64,000 bases of DNA from Annona cherimola (GCA_030490835.1 CM059972.1:13741764-13805763), one strand, 5' to 3'; positions 1 through 13,300 are shown, numbered from the stretch's first letter. The notes: generated by a model from the letters alone, not told the origin. Numbers and translations are program-made.

Positions 1-245
1 TTTCTTGCTTTTATCATGCTTTCATAATAAGGAAATTTCTTTCCCTTATAAAAATGGTTTCAACTTTAGCAATTAAACAAAAACTTGTTTGCCTAGACAC
101 AAAAACCATGGGCAACTAAATTTCTTCTGAACTATTGTTATATGGAATATTCCACGAATTGTTAGACACTAAAGTTTTCTCTAACAACCAAACTTTAATC
201 TTTTGCAAAAATGTTTTAGATGTCAAAAATTAAAATTTTTATAAT
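1..245. mobile_element. CACTA-related non-autonomous repeat, cut by window edge
   Basis: AT-rich sequence in the intron ahead of exon 4 of the first GDSL gene. It aligns by eye with 5580..5748: both carry an 'aaatttctt' stretch, then 'aattgttgac/aattgttagac', then 'ctttaacaacc/tctaacaacc', and end in a run of A/T. The copy near 5.4 kb and the better preserved element at 54140..54781 share internal motifs and CACTA-like ends, so I assign this piece to the same group. Its left end lies outside the window. Confidence 0.4.
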
Positions 246-511
246 GATGAATCATATCCAATATATATATATATTATCATTTGCTCGCCGAGACACATGC
301 ATGCGCTGTGCATTTGCAAATAATTTTTTTTATTAGAGTTATTATTTTTGTTGATGGAATTTATTAGCATTATTAAATTTGAACTTTTTACGGGTCAAAA
401 AATTGAACTTTTAAATAAAAATATGGATTCCCAAAATAAAATTTCTTTTGCTTTCCGGCCATTGATCACTGAAAATTTTTATTCTTTTTCTTTTTTCTAT
501 ACGGAAATAAG

Positions 512-1104
512 GACCTTTACAATTCAGGAGCTCGAAAGATTGGCATAGTGGGTCTTCCTCCCTTGGGATGTGTTCCATCACAAAGAACGGTTGCTGGTGG
601 GCTAGCCAGAGACTGCGCAGAGACACGGAACCAGGCTGCCATTGCCTTCAACAATAGGTTAATCCAAGAAATAGATAAGCTTCAACGTCAGCTTACGGGC
701 TCTGTGTTGGTATACATTGACTCCTACACCATCTTGAATGATATGATTCGGCAGCCATCTAAATATGGTAACTCATGCAGAATTAATCTCAATCAAATAT
801 TCTTTAATTTTAGCTTAAAATTCCCACTTTTTCGCTGTGGAATTCATCCGGAAACTGGGTATATCTTCAAATGTATAGTTAATTAATGAATTGAATTTTT
901 TTCGTCTCAGGATTTGATGTATCTACTAAAGGATGCTGTGGGACTGGACTCATAGAAGTGGTGGTCTTGTGCAATCCTTTGACTCCAGTCACATGCCCAG
1001 ATGTTTCCAAGTATGTGTTTTGGGATAGTTATCACCCAACGGAAAGAGCATACAAAATCATATTTGATAAGGTAGCTGAAGAATACCTGCCGCTTCTATC
1101 CTAA
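512..1104 (+). CDS. GDSL esterase/lipase, 3' part only (exons 4 and 5)
   Basis: C-terminal 149 residues of a plant GDSL-type (SGNH) esterase/lipase, a family of secreted serine hydrolases acting on ester substrates. Exons: 512..767 and 911..1104. The first visible exon opens with [20 protein letters not shown] after an AAG acceptor, and a GT donor follows the first base of a glycine codon. The last exon reads [13 protein letters not shown] and ends with the block V motif FWDSYHPT, which supplies the catalytic Asp and His, then stops at 1102..1104. Exon lengths of 256 and 194 nt equal those of the two neighbouring GDSL genes, which fixes the splice sites. Exons 1 to 3, with the GDS nucleophile and the GxND block, must lie left of the window. 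The exon 4 frame appears to stay open past the donor only because the intron start is short of stops. AATAAA occurs at 1152..1157. No sign of pseudogenisation in the visible part. Confidence 0.88.
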
Positions 1105-1140
1105 CAGCAGTCAAAGACAATATATTTATATTTTCCATAT

Positions 1141-1489
1141 ATATTATAAGGAATAAAATAGATAATTAATTGTTTAAAAACGGGATAAGTAATTAAGAGG
1201 CATTTTATAAGGAATAAAAGAGAATATATGGCTAGACTGTTTGTTTGAGTTGGGCATTAAGTGGCGTCACTGTACTTCAAATTTCAAACAGTATTGGTTA
1301 ATTAGTAGCTATTTGTTGTGTGTAACAAGAAATTCGAGCAGCTATTTATTGGATGTAACAAGAAACGTCTGATCTATGACAGCTATATATGTAAAATACA
1401 TCTCCCTGGCGACCAGTTTCGTTCATCCATCTTTCGAGCAATAGTATTTATTTACTTATTTATGGTTATTTCTGTCTTCTTATATGTTT
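1141..1489. repeat. Local duplication, copy A, left part
   Basis: The 3' flank of the first GDSL gene resembles 4081..4560. Shared landmarks include 'ataattaattgtt', 'gataagtaattaag', 'agctatttattggatgta', 'gacagctatatatgtaaaat' and 'tttatggttatttct'. The rest of this copy continues at 3726 after two insertions, so copy A was once one piece of roughly 0.6 kb. Confidence 0.6.
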
Positions 1490-1702
1490 TTTTTTTTTTT
1501 TTTTTTTTATATATTTTATATGCCTCGTGATATCCTCATATTATAATGGAGCCATTTATGCCATCACACTATGAAGAGAAATTTTTTTCCTGGCCCCCCA
1601 CTCCAAGGGGAAATTTGTAAAACCTCCAAGGGGCTAAACTGTAAAAAAAACTGCTTTGGAAAGGAGACTCTAACACTTGCCATTACCAGAGTGGCTATCT
1701 TT
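1490..1702 (-). mobile_element. Short retroposon-like insertion with poly(T) edge
   Basis: About 213 bp lying between two copies of TATATGTTT (1481..1489 and 1703..1711), beginning with a long T run on the + strand, so on the - strand it ends in poly(A). It interrupts copy A of the local duplication, which is continuous in copy B. That layout fits retroposition with a short TSD. I see no coding capacity and no clear pol III box, so its family is unknown. Confidence 0.4.
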
Positions 1703-1711
1703 TATATGTTT

Positions 1712-3725
1712 GATCTTACAATTTCTTTTTTTTTTTTTTTTTTTTTTTTACGGTAAGAGTTTGATGATCCAACCTCAATCACCGGCCTCCCTTAAATCTA
1801 GAGTACATGGAGAGGTAGACCCATCAAAAGATTCATTCAAAAAATTAATATCTATACAAAGATGTGCTGCTGTGCATTGTGGGGGAATTTCCATCCACAA
1901 AGCCTCAATGAAGTCCCTCCGTAAAGCATTTTCAGCAAGATAATGGGCAGCACAATTCCCTATTCTCAAAACATGTGTAACAAAAAAACAATTAAATTTA
2001 GACATCAGATTCTTGATTTTTAATATCAATGTTCCTAAATAGGACAAGCTGCTTCCATCTCCGCTTAACAAGTTCGCCAACAAAAGGGAGTCAGTATTGA
2101 TATGGATATGCTTGCACGACAAACCAGCTGCCCAATCCAGGCTCAAAAGGATAGCACTTCAGTTTCCATTATACCCCACATCACCCAGGATTTGGCTGTA
2201 ATGAAAGTCCCTGAATGGTCACGTATGACTGCAGCCAAGGCAATTTTTTGGTCCCATACACTAAAGCCAGCATCCACATTAATTTTCAAAAATCCCCTAG
2301 TAGGCGCGACCCATCTAGCAAGGTTATTTTGGATTAACACGTTCAACTTCTTTAGCTTTCTTGCAGAGGAATAGGCATGCAAAAAATCCATCACCTAATT
2401 TGGGACCTCCAACATGCGTGGACCTACACCTTCATTATAGAATTTATTTCTCAAGAACCATATTTTCCAGCATGTGCAGATGAGAAACAGAAGCAGTTTA
2501 AGATCCCTATTCATCACCAGGTAATTAAAAACCCCTCTCAATGAGTCAATGTCTATACCTGAACGAAGGCTTTGAAGCTGAGAGGTGAAAGCATCCCACG
2601 TGGTTGGACATCTCCAAAACAAGTGGTTACCATCTTCAACATCAGCATCACATAGCATGCACGAGGGGGAAATAGGTACTCCACTTGATAAAGATTAACT
2701 CTAGTAGGTAAAGAGTTGAGGATTAACCTCCAGCCAAAGATGGTAACTTTCCTTGGGAGTTTAAGCTTCCACAAAGCTTTGAATATTGAGGGGTCTTAAG
2801 AGCGGCATTTGTTAATATTATTGTTTATGAAAGTAACTTATAGGCCGACTTGACTGTAAAGTGGCCATCCTTTTCAGGAGCCCAAAATCTGTGATCCTCG
2901 ACATCATTCAAAGGGATTGGGATATTACGAACAACCCTCCAGCCAATGTCACCAACTGCCACCTCATTCCAACTACGATCTGTCCAGTTAATAAACTTTG
3001 CCACTTTGCTGCAATCATGAATTTCCAGTGGGAGGGGGTCAGCCTTATGTAACTTTGATGGAGCCTAATTGTCACGAAAGAAACAGATGTTGTGCCCATT
3101 TCCCAAACACCACTTGCTGCCTAATTTCAAAAATTGGACAGCTCACAATAGACATTTCCAAGTAAAAGAATTAGGTTGTTTTGGAGCACAATCCATCATT
3201 TGCCCTCTGGGAAAATACTGGGCCTTGAAAATCTTGTGAACTAAGGAGTCATGGTTCAAAGCAATCCTCCAAGCTTGTTTTGCCAGCATGGAAGATTGAA
3301 AGCTTGAAAGCGACGAAAACCCATTCCCCCTTGCTCATTTGGTAAGCACATGTTTGTCCAGGCCACCTAAGGAATCTTTCGCTTCCCATCCTTTTCCCCC
3401 ACCAAAACTTGCTCATAAGACCCTCGATGTCTGCATATAAACTTCTAGGAAGAAGAAAAAAAACTCATTGCATATGTTGGGATTGCTTGAACGACAGCTT
3501 TTAATAAAACCCCATCCCCCCAAGAGAGTAACTTTCATTTCTAACTCTGTGTTTTTTCCCGAACTCTTTCCTTGATGTACTTGAAGATTCTAATTTTTGA
3601 CTTACCCAGCTAGGTGGGCAGACCAAGGTACTTCTCAAACATGCGGCCCGTCGATCCAAGGTGATATTCCAACTCTGATTGCTGCTCCCTGCTAACATTC
3701 TTACTGAAGAAAATAGATCTTACAA
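1712..3725 (-). mobile_element. 5'-truncated L1-type LINE, degenerate
   Basis: A non-LTR retrotransposon remnant on the - strand, bounded by a perfect 10-bp TSD, GATCTTACAA (1712..1721 and 3716..3725). The poly(A) tail is the T run at about 1725..1749. Reading on the - strand from high to low coordinates, the reverse transcriptase C-terminal region is recognisable though full of stops and frameshifts: KYLGLPT-like near 3.6 kb, GFIK near 3.5 kb, and KFWW then GGMGF near 3.3 to 3.4 kb. A zinc-binding reverse-transcriptase-associated region follows (about 2395..2774, with LPRKVTIFGWRLILNSLPTR). The RNase H region comes last (about 1775..2394), with GFLKINVDAGF, AAVIRDHSG, INTDSLLL and HVLRIGNCAAHYLAE. 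It is too broken to be active. Confidence 0.88.
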
Positions 3726-4000
3726 AAACATTACTTCTATTTTAGAATGCGGGGCGATTAATTGCTTATGAGCATCTTTAAATGTCAGTGGACTAATATA
3801 TTTATTTATTTCCTTTTTTCTCCAACTAAAAATGGAGCATTATGGGCTTAATTATTAACTAGCAAATAAACTTTTACCAATCATATGTAACCATTATAAG
3901 TATTACATAAAAATTAATAGTTATGATTAATTCTATGAAATGGATATTGGTTTATTTGATCACAAATGAATTTAAGAAGGATTCAGGTGAACAATATCAC
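3726..4000. repeat. Local duplication, copy A, right part
   Basis: Continues copy A after the LINE and matches 4552..4890. Shared landmarks are 'ttctgttttagaatgcgg', 'gagcatctttaaatgtc', 'ctaaaaatggagcatta' and 'tggtttatttgatca'. Placing 1141..1489 and this part end to end gives the same order as copy B, which shows that the LINE and the short insertion entered after the duplication. Confidence 0.6.
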
Positions 4001-4080
4001 GCCTCATAGTGGGGAGGCCACCACATCCTAGCACTGATTGGGTTATTCTCTTGATTTGGAGTTGTACAAAGAAAGTTCCA

Positions 4081-4930
4081 TTTAATAGAAATAAAAGAAA
4101 TAATTAATTGTTGTAAAAAATAAAATGAGATAAGTAATTAAGTGGCATTTTATGACGAATAAAAAGAAAAACTTGTTTGACAGGGTGATAAAGTGGTTGA
4201 CATGAGTGCATTAAACATATTGAGATGGTAGTTCCAAAGTCCGAAGTTAAGGTAAATGCATTTACTTTTATTACCCTTCTCGAGAAGTTATCTTTTATTA
4301 GTTGCCAAGTTATCTAAAGTTTTTTTTTATTGGTAAGTTATCTAAAGTTGGTGAAATGGTATTTAAAAAGTTTCTGCTTCAAATTTTAAACTGTACTGGT
4401 ACGTAGCTATTTATTGGATGTAGCAAGCAACATGTGATCATTGACAGCTATATATGTAAAATGCGTCTTTCTGTGAACAGTTTCTTTCATCCATATTCAG
4501 ATCAATAGTATTTAATTATGGTTATTTCTATTTTCTTTATGTTTAATTTTACAAAGACGTTCCTTCTGTTTTAGAATGCGGAGGCAATTATTCTTTATTA
4601 CGTTGGATTATAATAGAGAACACGCTCCAAGGATCAAATTCACGCACTCCATGTTACACCATTCAGCCATACACTGGTTGATGTTTTTGAGCATCTTTAA
4701 ATGTCGTAAACGAATACAGTTATTTATTTATTTATTTTTTTATCAAGCTAAAAATGGAGCATTAATTATTAACTAGCTAATAGATTCTTACCAATTATGT
4801 AACCAGTGTGGGTATTTCATAAAATTTAAACGTATACTGGTTTATTTGATCATAATGAATTTGATAAGCATTCCGTTGAACTTCCATTAAAAAAAAAAAA
4901 AAAAAAAAAAAAGAGGATTCTGTTGAACAA
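4081..4930. repeat. Local duplication, copy B, with poly(A)-only insertion
   Basis: Second copy of the 3' flank of the first GDSL gene, with about 150 extra bases near 4180..4370. Near its right end a run of about 24 A residues (4889..4912) lies between ATTCCGTTGAAC (4870..4881) and ATTCTGTTGAAC (4917..4928). That looks like a retroposition event that left almost only its tail between imperfect TSDs. It may mark the end of a GDSL copy that has since been lost, but no exon remains to prove it. Confidence 0.5.
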
Positions 4931-5391
4931 GTAGCAAGTTAATTGGTTAACATTGGATGGATCAATTGGCTTAAATCTTTTTACACAAAAAGGAAATAAA
5001 AACTTAAAAGCTACAAAACCGAAAATCTAAACATTCTTTGATTAACTTAATTACTTCCTTCCTAGCTAATACATTATTAGCATGATTGGCAGAGAGCCCC
5101 GCCTTAGTGCAGAAAGTTTGAGCGTTGAGCCCCAGCAGGGAGTGTTTATATCCAATTTTCTAGAGCAACCTCTCTGTAACTATTTTGTTAGCAACATTAT
5201 TAAATATACATCTATAAAGTTAAAAAAATTGGAAATATGTGCTTAGGTTGAGTTGTAAATACAAAAAATAAAAAATTACTTCCTACCTAAATACTAATTA
5301 TCATGGTTAAAATAACTTAAAGCGTAGAATCTGATTTGTGGTGAAGTCCATAGAAACATTGACGTGATTTTTATTGGAATAAATCAAGAGG
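4931..5391. other. Intergenic AT-rich DNA, no gene seen
   Basis: No coding region recognised. A GC-richer patch at about 5085..5150 contains 'gattggcagagagccc' and 'agtttgagcgttgagcccc', spaced like the A and B boxes of a tRNA-derived SINE, but the match is too weak to call one. Confidence 0.3.
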
Positions 5392-5750
5392 CATTATAAG
5401 ACAATACATTTCTTACCATTTTTATTAGCAACCAAAAATTCTTTATTAGTAAAGAAAATGCATAGACAATGAAAAATTTATTTGCTTATGATGATACTTT
5501 ATAAGTAAGGAAAATTTTTATTACTTACAATGATGCTTTTATAGATAAGGAACAATTTCCTTACTTATAGTGATTCTTTTTAACCAAATCAAAATTTAAT
5601 TGCTTAAGTATAAGAAACATGAGTTATTGACGATCAAATTTCTTCCTGACATATGCTATAAATTGTTGACAATTAAGTTTTTCTTTAACAACCAAATTTC
5701 GACTTTTGGGAAGAAAATTTTTGTTCCCAAAAATAAAAAATTCTTAATGA
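5392..5750. mobile_element. CACTA-related non-autonomous element, degenerate
   Basis: The left end, 'cattataagacaatac', followed by 'attctttattag', resembles the end of the CACTA element at 54140..54781 read on the opposite strand. The interior repeats stretches such as 'cttacttataGTGATtctttt' and 'cttacaatgatgcttttat', the subterminal type seen in that element. The right end near 'attcttaatgag' is a decayed match to the other terminus. About 360 bp, non-coding. Confidence 0.4.
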
Positions 5751-6339
5751 GAATACGATGGTTGACCTGATTATTTTGTTAATTTTTTGGGAAAACGTTA
5801 CAAATACTAATGTCAGGAGGGTCGGCTCTAGCATGGTACGCATATGATGATGATTCTTGATGGACGGTCAGGATCAACTTAAATCTTTTGTAATGCAATT
5901 AATCGATGAAAGAAGTAGCTAATATGGGTGCTTGGACAACCAATTAAAATTGCTGCATATCAGGGAAATCCAAGAGAAGATAAGCAGGTGGTGCTGAGCG
6001 TGTGATCAAAGCCCAGAGGGATTCCATTATTTGGCGGGCTAAAAGCCCACACTTCATGCACACGTATTCCCAAATCTAGCCATATATTCCTTGGAGCTAT
6101 GGCGGGCCGGTGGGCTGTCCATTTTGGAAGTTCCGCAAACGAACCGGTCTTGAACGTGATGAGATTTCTCTTTTACAAGGAATTTTTTTTTAAAAAAAAA
6201 ATTTGCAATATAATTTTTTATATTTACAACTTTCCTTATTCTCAATTAACATAATTTATTTATTATTTTATTATAATTTTTAAAAATCAAAGTTGAGAGC
6301 ATTGATACATCTATTCCAATATCCATCATTTCTAAGGTT

Positions 6340-6775
6340 TTTTTCAAATATGACCACTAAGTATTATCTCTATTTTCCCGCATTGTTATAACTTCTATAA
6401 AATGACAAATACGACTACATTATTTCACCTGATTTCCAAATATCATAACTTTATCAGTTTTAAACCATGTATTTTTACCAAAACATCGCTGCCGAAAACT
6501 TAAATTTAGTTTTAAATTGAGTTCTTGGTGCATATGAGTACCAAAGTACAGAGCTATAGCACTGCAGGAAAGATCATTTTTTACATGAAAAGATGAAAGG
6601 CAGATTTAGGTTTTACTAAGGGTATTGTAATAACACAGAAAAAACACGAGGGTGCTCTCATATTTAGAAATATGGTAAAAATGCGCAGATGTATTTGTCA
6701 TTTTTTTTAATGTGTGATCGTCTCTACGAATAGTGATAAAACTTGTGGTCATATTCGGATTATTTTTTTTTTTTA
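6340..6775. mobile_element. Non-autonomous DNA element with long terminal inverted repeats
   Basis: The left end, 'caaatatgaccactaagt' ... 'aaaatgacaaatac', is repeated inverted at the right end ('gtatttgtcatttttttt' ... 'cttgtggtcatattcgg'). The inverted repeats are about 85 bp each with mismatches, around a spacer of some 250 bp. No coding capacity. The superfamily is unclear because I could not fix a TSD. Confidence 0.55.
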
Positions 6776-7235
6776 AAAAAAAAAAATAGCTAATTTTGGC
6801 TACATATAAATGGATTTTCCTGCATATATTTATTTGGCTATAAATATTTGGTACTTAAGAGTTGTGTCACTTGCTTAAATGCAGCCATTTTTTACTGTAT
6901 ATGTAACCAAAAATATTATTTAATATAGTTATTTACGCTTACCATAAATAACAATAGTTTTTTTTTATCGGGAAATAACAAGAAATTTTGAGTACACACA
7001 GTAACATTATTATTATTATTTTTTATATCACACAGTAACGTCATTGAGGTGCATTTGATAATAGAGAAAGTCATATCTAAATTTTGCTCCAAAAAAGTGG
7101 CTAAATGCACGCACGTGTTTACTTTTTACGCGCATTTTTGGCAGAATGAAATGAAAATAATGAGGTTTAGAAGAAGACAGAGCTAATCATCGCATCCATT
7201 AAAGGCCTGCAGACTGTGTGAGAAAATCTGTGCGT

Positions 7236-7246
7236 CATATATCAAA
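7236..7246 (+). promoter_or_regulatory. Candidate TATA box of the second GDSL gene
   Basis: 'catatatcaaa' lies about 120 bp ahead of the ATG at 7364. It is the best TATA-like stretch close to the gene. The start of transcription is not visible in sequence, so this is an inference from position and composition. Confidence 0.3.
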
Positions 7247-7363
7247 TCCTACATGTGGATTCACACCATCCGCTTTCAATTCCATATCAGATCACTGCCC
7301 TCTAAAATCAGAACGACGCACACCCCGTTCTTCACTTCTTCAATAAAAAGAGAAGTGAAAAAC

Positions 7364-10300
7364 ATGCATACATGTACTCTTCCTTCCTTCAAAGTTCAAA
7401 CCATGTTCTATGTCCTCCTTTTTCTTGTTCATAACATTGTCGTGGCTCAAGCCGCCGGGAAGCAGCTGAACCGATCGATAGTGCCAGCCCTATTCGCGTT
7501 TGGAGACTCCCTTCTGGATCCTGGCAACAACAACTTGCTCCCCACTCTTGCAAGGAGCAACTTCCCACCCTACGGACGGGATTTCCTCACCCACGCACCA
7601 ACCGGCAGGTTCAGCAATGGAAAGATCGCCACTGATCTCATAGGTACATGCATAGCTGCTTTCCCAAAACTATTTCCATCCCAAGCCCCATATACAAATA
7701 ATGACTTCCAACAAATCCTTGGAATCTTATTCCTATCTCGAACTATACATGACTTCGATGGCCAGATATCCATGGTTTCTCTGAGGAAACTATTATTTTA
7801 TTTGCACGTTTGAAAATGGATTTCTTAAAATTAGCTAGTCATGTCTAACACTTGATGCATGGGAGTGCTAGGTGGGTATAAAGTTCCACACACTCACGTC
7901 GATATATGCTCATGTTGGGCCAGAAATTATGACCCATTTCTTAATTTGCATAATTACCATTTAATTTTCTTAAATTCGTGGGAGCTCCAAATTAAATCTA
8001 TTTCTGATGTTATATACTGCTAATCTTTTTAATGGATGCCTCACAGTTTCAGAATTGGGAATAAAGGAGTTGTTGCCAGCCTATCTTGATCCGGAACTAA
8101 AACCCCAAGATCTTCTCACCGGTGTCAGTTTCGCCTCGGCTGGAACAGGATTTGATAGCCTTACAGCTAAAACTCTGGTAATTCTTAACTTCCCCCTCCG
8201 ATAATTCGCTCATTAATTCAGTTCGGAAATGAACTCAGACCAGTTGATTGGCATGCATTCATGGCTCATTGATAGATTATTAATGCGGCCGCCATCGATT
8301 ATAGTGAATCAAAGATCTTGTAATTAATGATATACCGTCTCAATAATTAAGCATAATTAGGCTTTTCCAAACCCGATATTAACTGTGTATTTGGATGAAA
8401 TGCACGCCTCACTTTTCATTTGGACGTGTATTCTGATAAGCCCAAGCTACAACAAGGATCTTGTATGCAAAAATCTTATTCAAAGAATTAGATATGTTAC
8501 AGAGCTGAAGTCCCGATACTATGGCCTGCGGCCCGAACAAGGATCCATTCATCAGTCTATTTAACTATTCCCTGTACAAATATAAACAATCCTCCCTTCT
8601 TACACGTGATTCTCTCCTTTTTCTCACGGATTTATGGCGTAGCCCACCAGAAAAAAAAGTAGTAAATGTGGGGTAAGACGTGATTGTTATTTATTAACTA
8701 ATTAAAGGGGGTCGGTCACTGGTAGGAGTACTAGTACGCATGAGCAACTGAGCTATTGCCTTGTCTTGTTCAGACTTAGGATACGTACTAATGAATGCGG
8801 AGGGGAACAGTGGTACACTGTTTCCAACAACGTGTTCCCTCCCACACCTCACCCGTTTGTGATGGGTGCTAATGTTCACTGTGAACATGTGGCGCACTTG
8901 TCCAACCCATTTATAAATAGGTTTGGGTCGGCCCGCTTGTCCAAGCCATTTATAAATAGGTTTGGGTTGAGATTTTTGAATAAATGAGTTATAATCCGTT
9001 AACCTGTTTAACCGTTTAATTAAATAAATGGATTAAGGTTGAGATTTTATAACTCGTCAACCTGTTTAGTAACCCATTTAACCCATATAATCTGTTCAAC
9101 CCGTTTAATTCGTTCAACCTATTTAACTCACTTAACTCATTAAAGTTATATATATATATATATACATGTAAACTCCTTGGTTATTTTCTCTCCCTAAGTC
9201 TTCCTCCAGTCACTTAATTTTCATTTTTGTAATACTGCCCTAATTCCATTTTTCCGTTACTGCTCTATTTTCATTTTCCCTACGCCGAAAACACTCTCTT
9301 GTCTCTCCCTGTGAAATCATCAGTCTAGATTTTCAGGTTATTTGCAATACAACCCGTTAACAACCTACCAACTCGTGTATTAAATAGGTTGTAAATGGGT
9401 TAGGGTTGAGGTTTTTTAAATGAGTTAATAAGTGGATTATGGTTGAAATATTTTAAATAGGTTAGGATTAGGATTAGACTCTAACCTGTCCAACCCGATC
9501 TATTAACGGGGGTTTGTGTACTAAGCCCACTCCCAACTCTTGTTCTTTCGAAACAATAGGCACACTGTTGTCCTCCACTTTGCATGACAATACATATTTC
9601 AAGGCATGCAGACAGTACTTGTACTATTGCATTAGGTACAACCACGAGGGTGTGTTGGCACAAAATTAAGGCAGGCAGGATACGAGGCAGTGTAAGCCTC
9701 TTTCGATTAGAGCGGGGTGGCAACTGCTCCGGCGCAGTTCACCACCTTGTCAGCTGACTGCTCAGGGTGTCTCACCTTCTCCTCCTTGAAAAACACCTCT
9801 ACTTAATTATCTGTCAATTGCAGGGTGGCAAACTGCCACGTTAGAGAATTGTTGCCATTTGGTTTCATGAATGAGTCGTTGCCATCACGAAGATGTGAAA
9901 GGATTTTATTTTTTTTTGATGAAAGGAAATACCCCATCCTTCCTCCCTCTCAACACGAAAGGGGTTAGGGATAGACCAATCCGAGCTGTGAAAGGATACT
10001 TAGTTAATTCGGTAAAAGAAAAAAAAAAAAAAAAAAACACCAACAATCCCACTGAGAAAATTAATTGCGTAGCAATGCATGCCTTTAGTTATAATCTTGC
10101 CCTTGTAATGTTGGTGCCAGTCAGTGATATCGATGGAGGAGCAACTGGAAATGTTCAAAGCGTACAAAAGGAGGCTGGAGTCGATAGCAGGGGCAGAGAC
10201 AGCAGCAAAGCTAATTTCAAAGAGCGCGTACATCGTTTGTGCTGGTAACAACGATCTAGTGGACACATACTACGGCAGTCTTCTACGCAGCAACGAGTAT

Positions 10301-13300
10301 GATCTTCCCTCCTACGTCAATCTCCTCATCCAAATGGTCTCAACCTTTCTTCAGGTATTGCAACTTGCAAGATACATCCATGCACGTACGTGAAATCAAT
10401 ATTCATGCTAGGACAGGACAGCAGTTAATATTTATCATCCAAAAATTGAAGTGTTAAAGTCTAGCTAAATATATAAAGTTATTTCAATCAAAAATATATA
10501 AAGTTATTGATAATATAAAAAAGAGGAGTGATCTTGTTAGCCCGGCTTAAGCAAATGTCTCATTTAGTCAACCTTAAAAAACTCATTTATAATATTTTTT
10601 TATTTTTTCTTTTATACACTTTGTTTATCTAAGTATATTTAATATATTTTCATAAAAAAAAAGTATATTTAATATATAAATCAAGTTTTACCATTTTTAG
10701 ATATATGTATATATTTTTTTAGATTTTTAAATATAAAAGTTTTTAAATATAAATTTTTTAAAAAATATATACACATTCAAAAATGATAAAACTTAATTTA
10801 TATGTTAAATATGTTTATATAAATAAGTGTACGAAGAAAATAAAAAAATTTTACTGTAAATAAATTTTTTGAAGTGAGCTAAGTAAGACATTTACTTAAC
10901 TCATACTAACAAGATCATTCATTTGAAAAAAAATATAAAAGTGTCTTTGTCTATTGTTAGAAAATGTTAAGTTAAAACTTTTCAATCTCAAACTTTTCAC
11001 TCTCCATAACTATCATATTTTTTAATTATTTTTTTTTACATTTTCCTACCTAACTACCTTATTTTTCAATCATTTCAACACAACTAATCTATCTATTTTA
11101 ATTTTATCCTCTTTATTATTCATTATTACCTCTACCATATCATATCATTTACAACTTTTACTATTCAGAACTTTTCTTAAAAAATTTTATTCGTTACTAA
11201 ACACACCCTGCCTCTCTGTCACTCACTTGAAAATGAATATGCACGCAGTCAATGCCATTAAAGACCAACACTGGCCGGGCATTATTATTATTTTGAAAAG
11301 CTGACCGGTCTTTATTGAATAGCTAGCATAGTGTGTGTACGGACTGCGGGACTGGTTCAACTGTCAACTGCATTAGGAAAATGACATTATGATAGCCACC
11401 ACCTCAAAAATGCTCCTCAAAGAAGACAGCACCTCTATTACTGATTGCAGAAATTACACTATGGGAAGGGATTTACAAATACTGCTTACCAGGATTGAAA
11501 TGAACTAATCTGTACAATGAATCTTAACAGCTGAATGGAAATCGTAGAACTAGAATATACAGATGACAAAGAAAGAATATTCAAATCTTCGACAAAACCT
11601 CCCTCCAGTCATCCCATCCAACGTAATGCCCAATAGTTAGACGCGTGCAATCTCACGTGCTCCCCTGTCTTGATTCATTCTGGGCTGAATCTCTCTGGGG
11701 GTGATTCCTCCAGGCCCTCGGCCCATATTGGCTCTGGCCCACATGCCAGTTGCTATTAATATCAGAGGGGGACGTTAGGTAACATATATAAAAGGGGAAA
11801 TGGACAACTCATTTTTCAATATATTCTAATCATGCCAACTGGCCTTTGTCCAGTTGGCACACCATTATCCCGACGGGGGCATTTTGTCCTTGGATTAGTT
11901 TTGGTACTTTGGGGGAGTTAGATTCCTAAGTTTCTTTGGTAGAGTTGTATCTCCACATTTTTAGATGAAATTGGATTGTCTTTTTAAATTTGTAAAAATG
12001 TTTCAAAGGCTTTATTATAATAGATATTGGAGAGGGTGTAAATATACCAATCAAAAAATATATATTCTAATCATTTTACCTATTTTAATTATCTTTCCCT
12101 TATTGGATGGTCATGCCAAACCTTTTTGAATGGAGTCGATGGCTCTACCTTTTTGAGGATAAAATGGATGCTGAGCCGGGATTCGGACAGTGAAAGTCCA
12201 GAGCGATTCTACGGTAATCATCAACTGGCTCTCAAGTATTGAAGATACCATATCAAATTTAGTATACACAGTGGAAGAAATTAAAAGTGATCAATAGGGC
12301 TTTAAATATCTTCAATTTAGCCATGTCCTACGGAGTGGAAAACGATCCGCACATTGCCTTGGAGTAATTCGTTTTATCATAGGAGGAAAGGGGAGGTAGT
12401 TGATGGGGCTCCCTACAAATTACTTGTGTATAGATAACGCTTGCTCTGTCGAATGACTAGGTGCTCCCTTTTCCTTATTGTTCTTATCTCTTTGAGATTA
12501 TGATGGTGTGGAAGGGGACGTTGCAGCAAGTTTATTATAAAAGAGCTATCTTTACCTTAATATTTCAATAATTTTCTCACATAACTCTATTTATTCTCTC
12601 TTTATCCTATTATATCAAATTACTCCCGCATTTTCCAAAATGTTCACATTTTTCTCCAAGACCTCTTCCTCTGTACATTACCAAACATCCCCACAACTAG
12701 AAATCTTGCTTTCTTCTTACTTTCATTTATTCTTTTCAATTATGATGTGATGTTTTACCAGGTAATAATTTTATTTCTCAATGTTTATTACATGATTTTG
12801 GTTAAAATATATTAACATTATATTTTTTGATGAGGATGTGAGATTCACCTCACCCATTTCATTTAAAATTACTTTTCTAGCTAAGCAACTGACTTTTGTA
12901 CAAATCAAAACGTTCATGCCCAGCAATCCAAAAAAAAAAAAAAAAGTCCATATTGTTAATGTATTAAAATTATTTAATTTATATATTAATTTCATAGTTG
13001 TTAATGCAACATTTAAATTATCTAAAATATTTTTCTCACATGATAAATGATTATGTAAATTCTTATAGTATTTAAGCACCTATATGAATGGGTATATTAT
13101 CATGATAAAATAAATGATACTAAACAACACAATTAGTTGGCTTTTGTTTTCATCATGAAACCAAGCCTCATCCAAGAAGTTTTCATAAAACTAAAGTGAT
13201 ACCCTTTATCTATATAATTTTAATTTACTTCATTTTTTTATAGAACCACCTAGCTTAAATGACCATGTATGTAACGGTAACCTCTATCTAATTTCAAATC

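Noticed and set aside
1775..2658. LINE frames as host genes
   Set aside because: They are pieces of one degenerate retrotransposon with frameshifts, poly(A) and TSDs.
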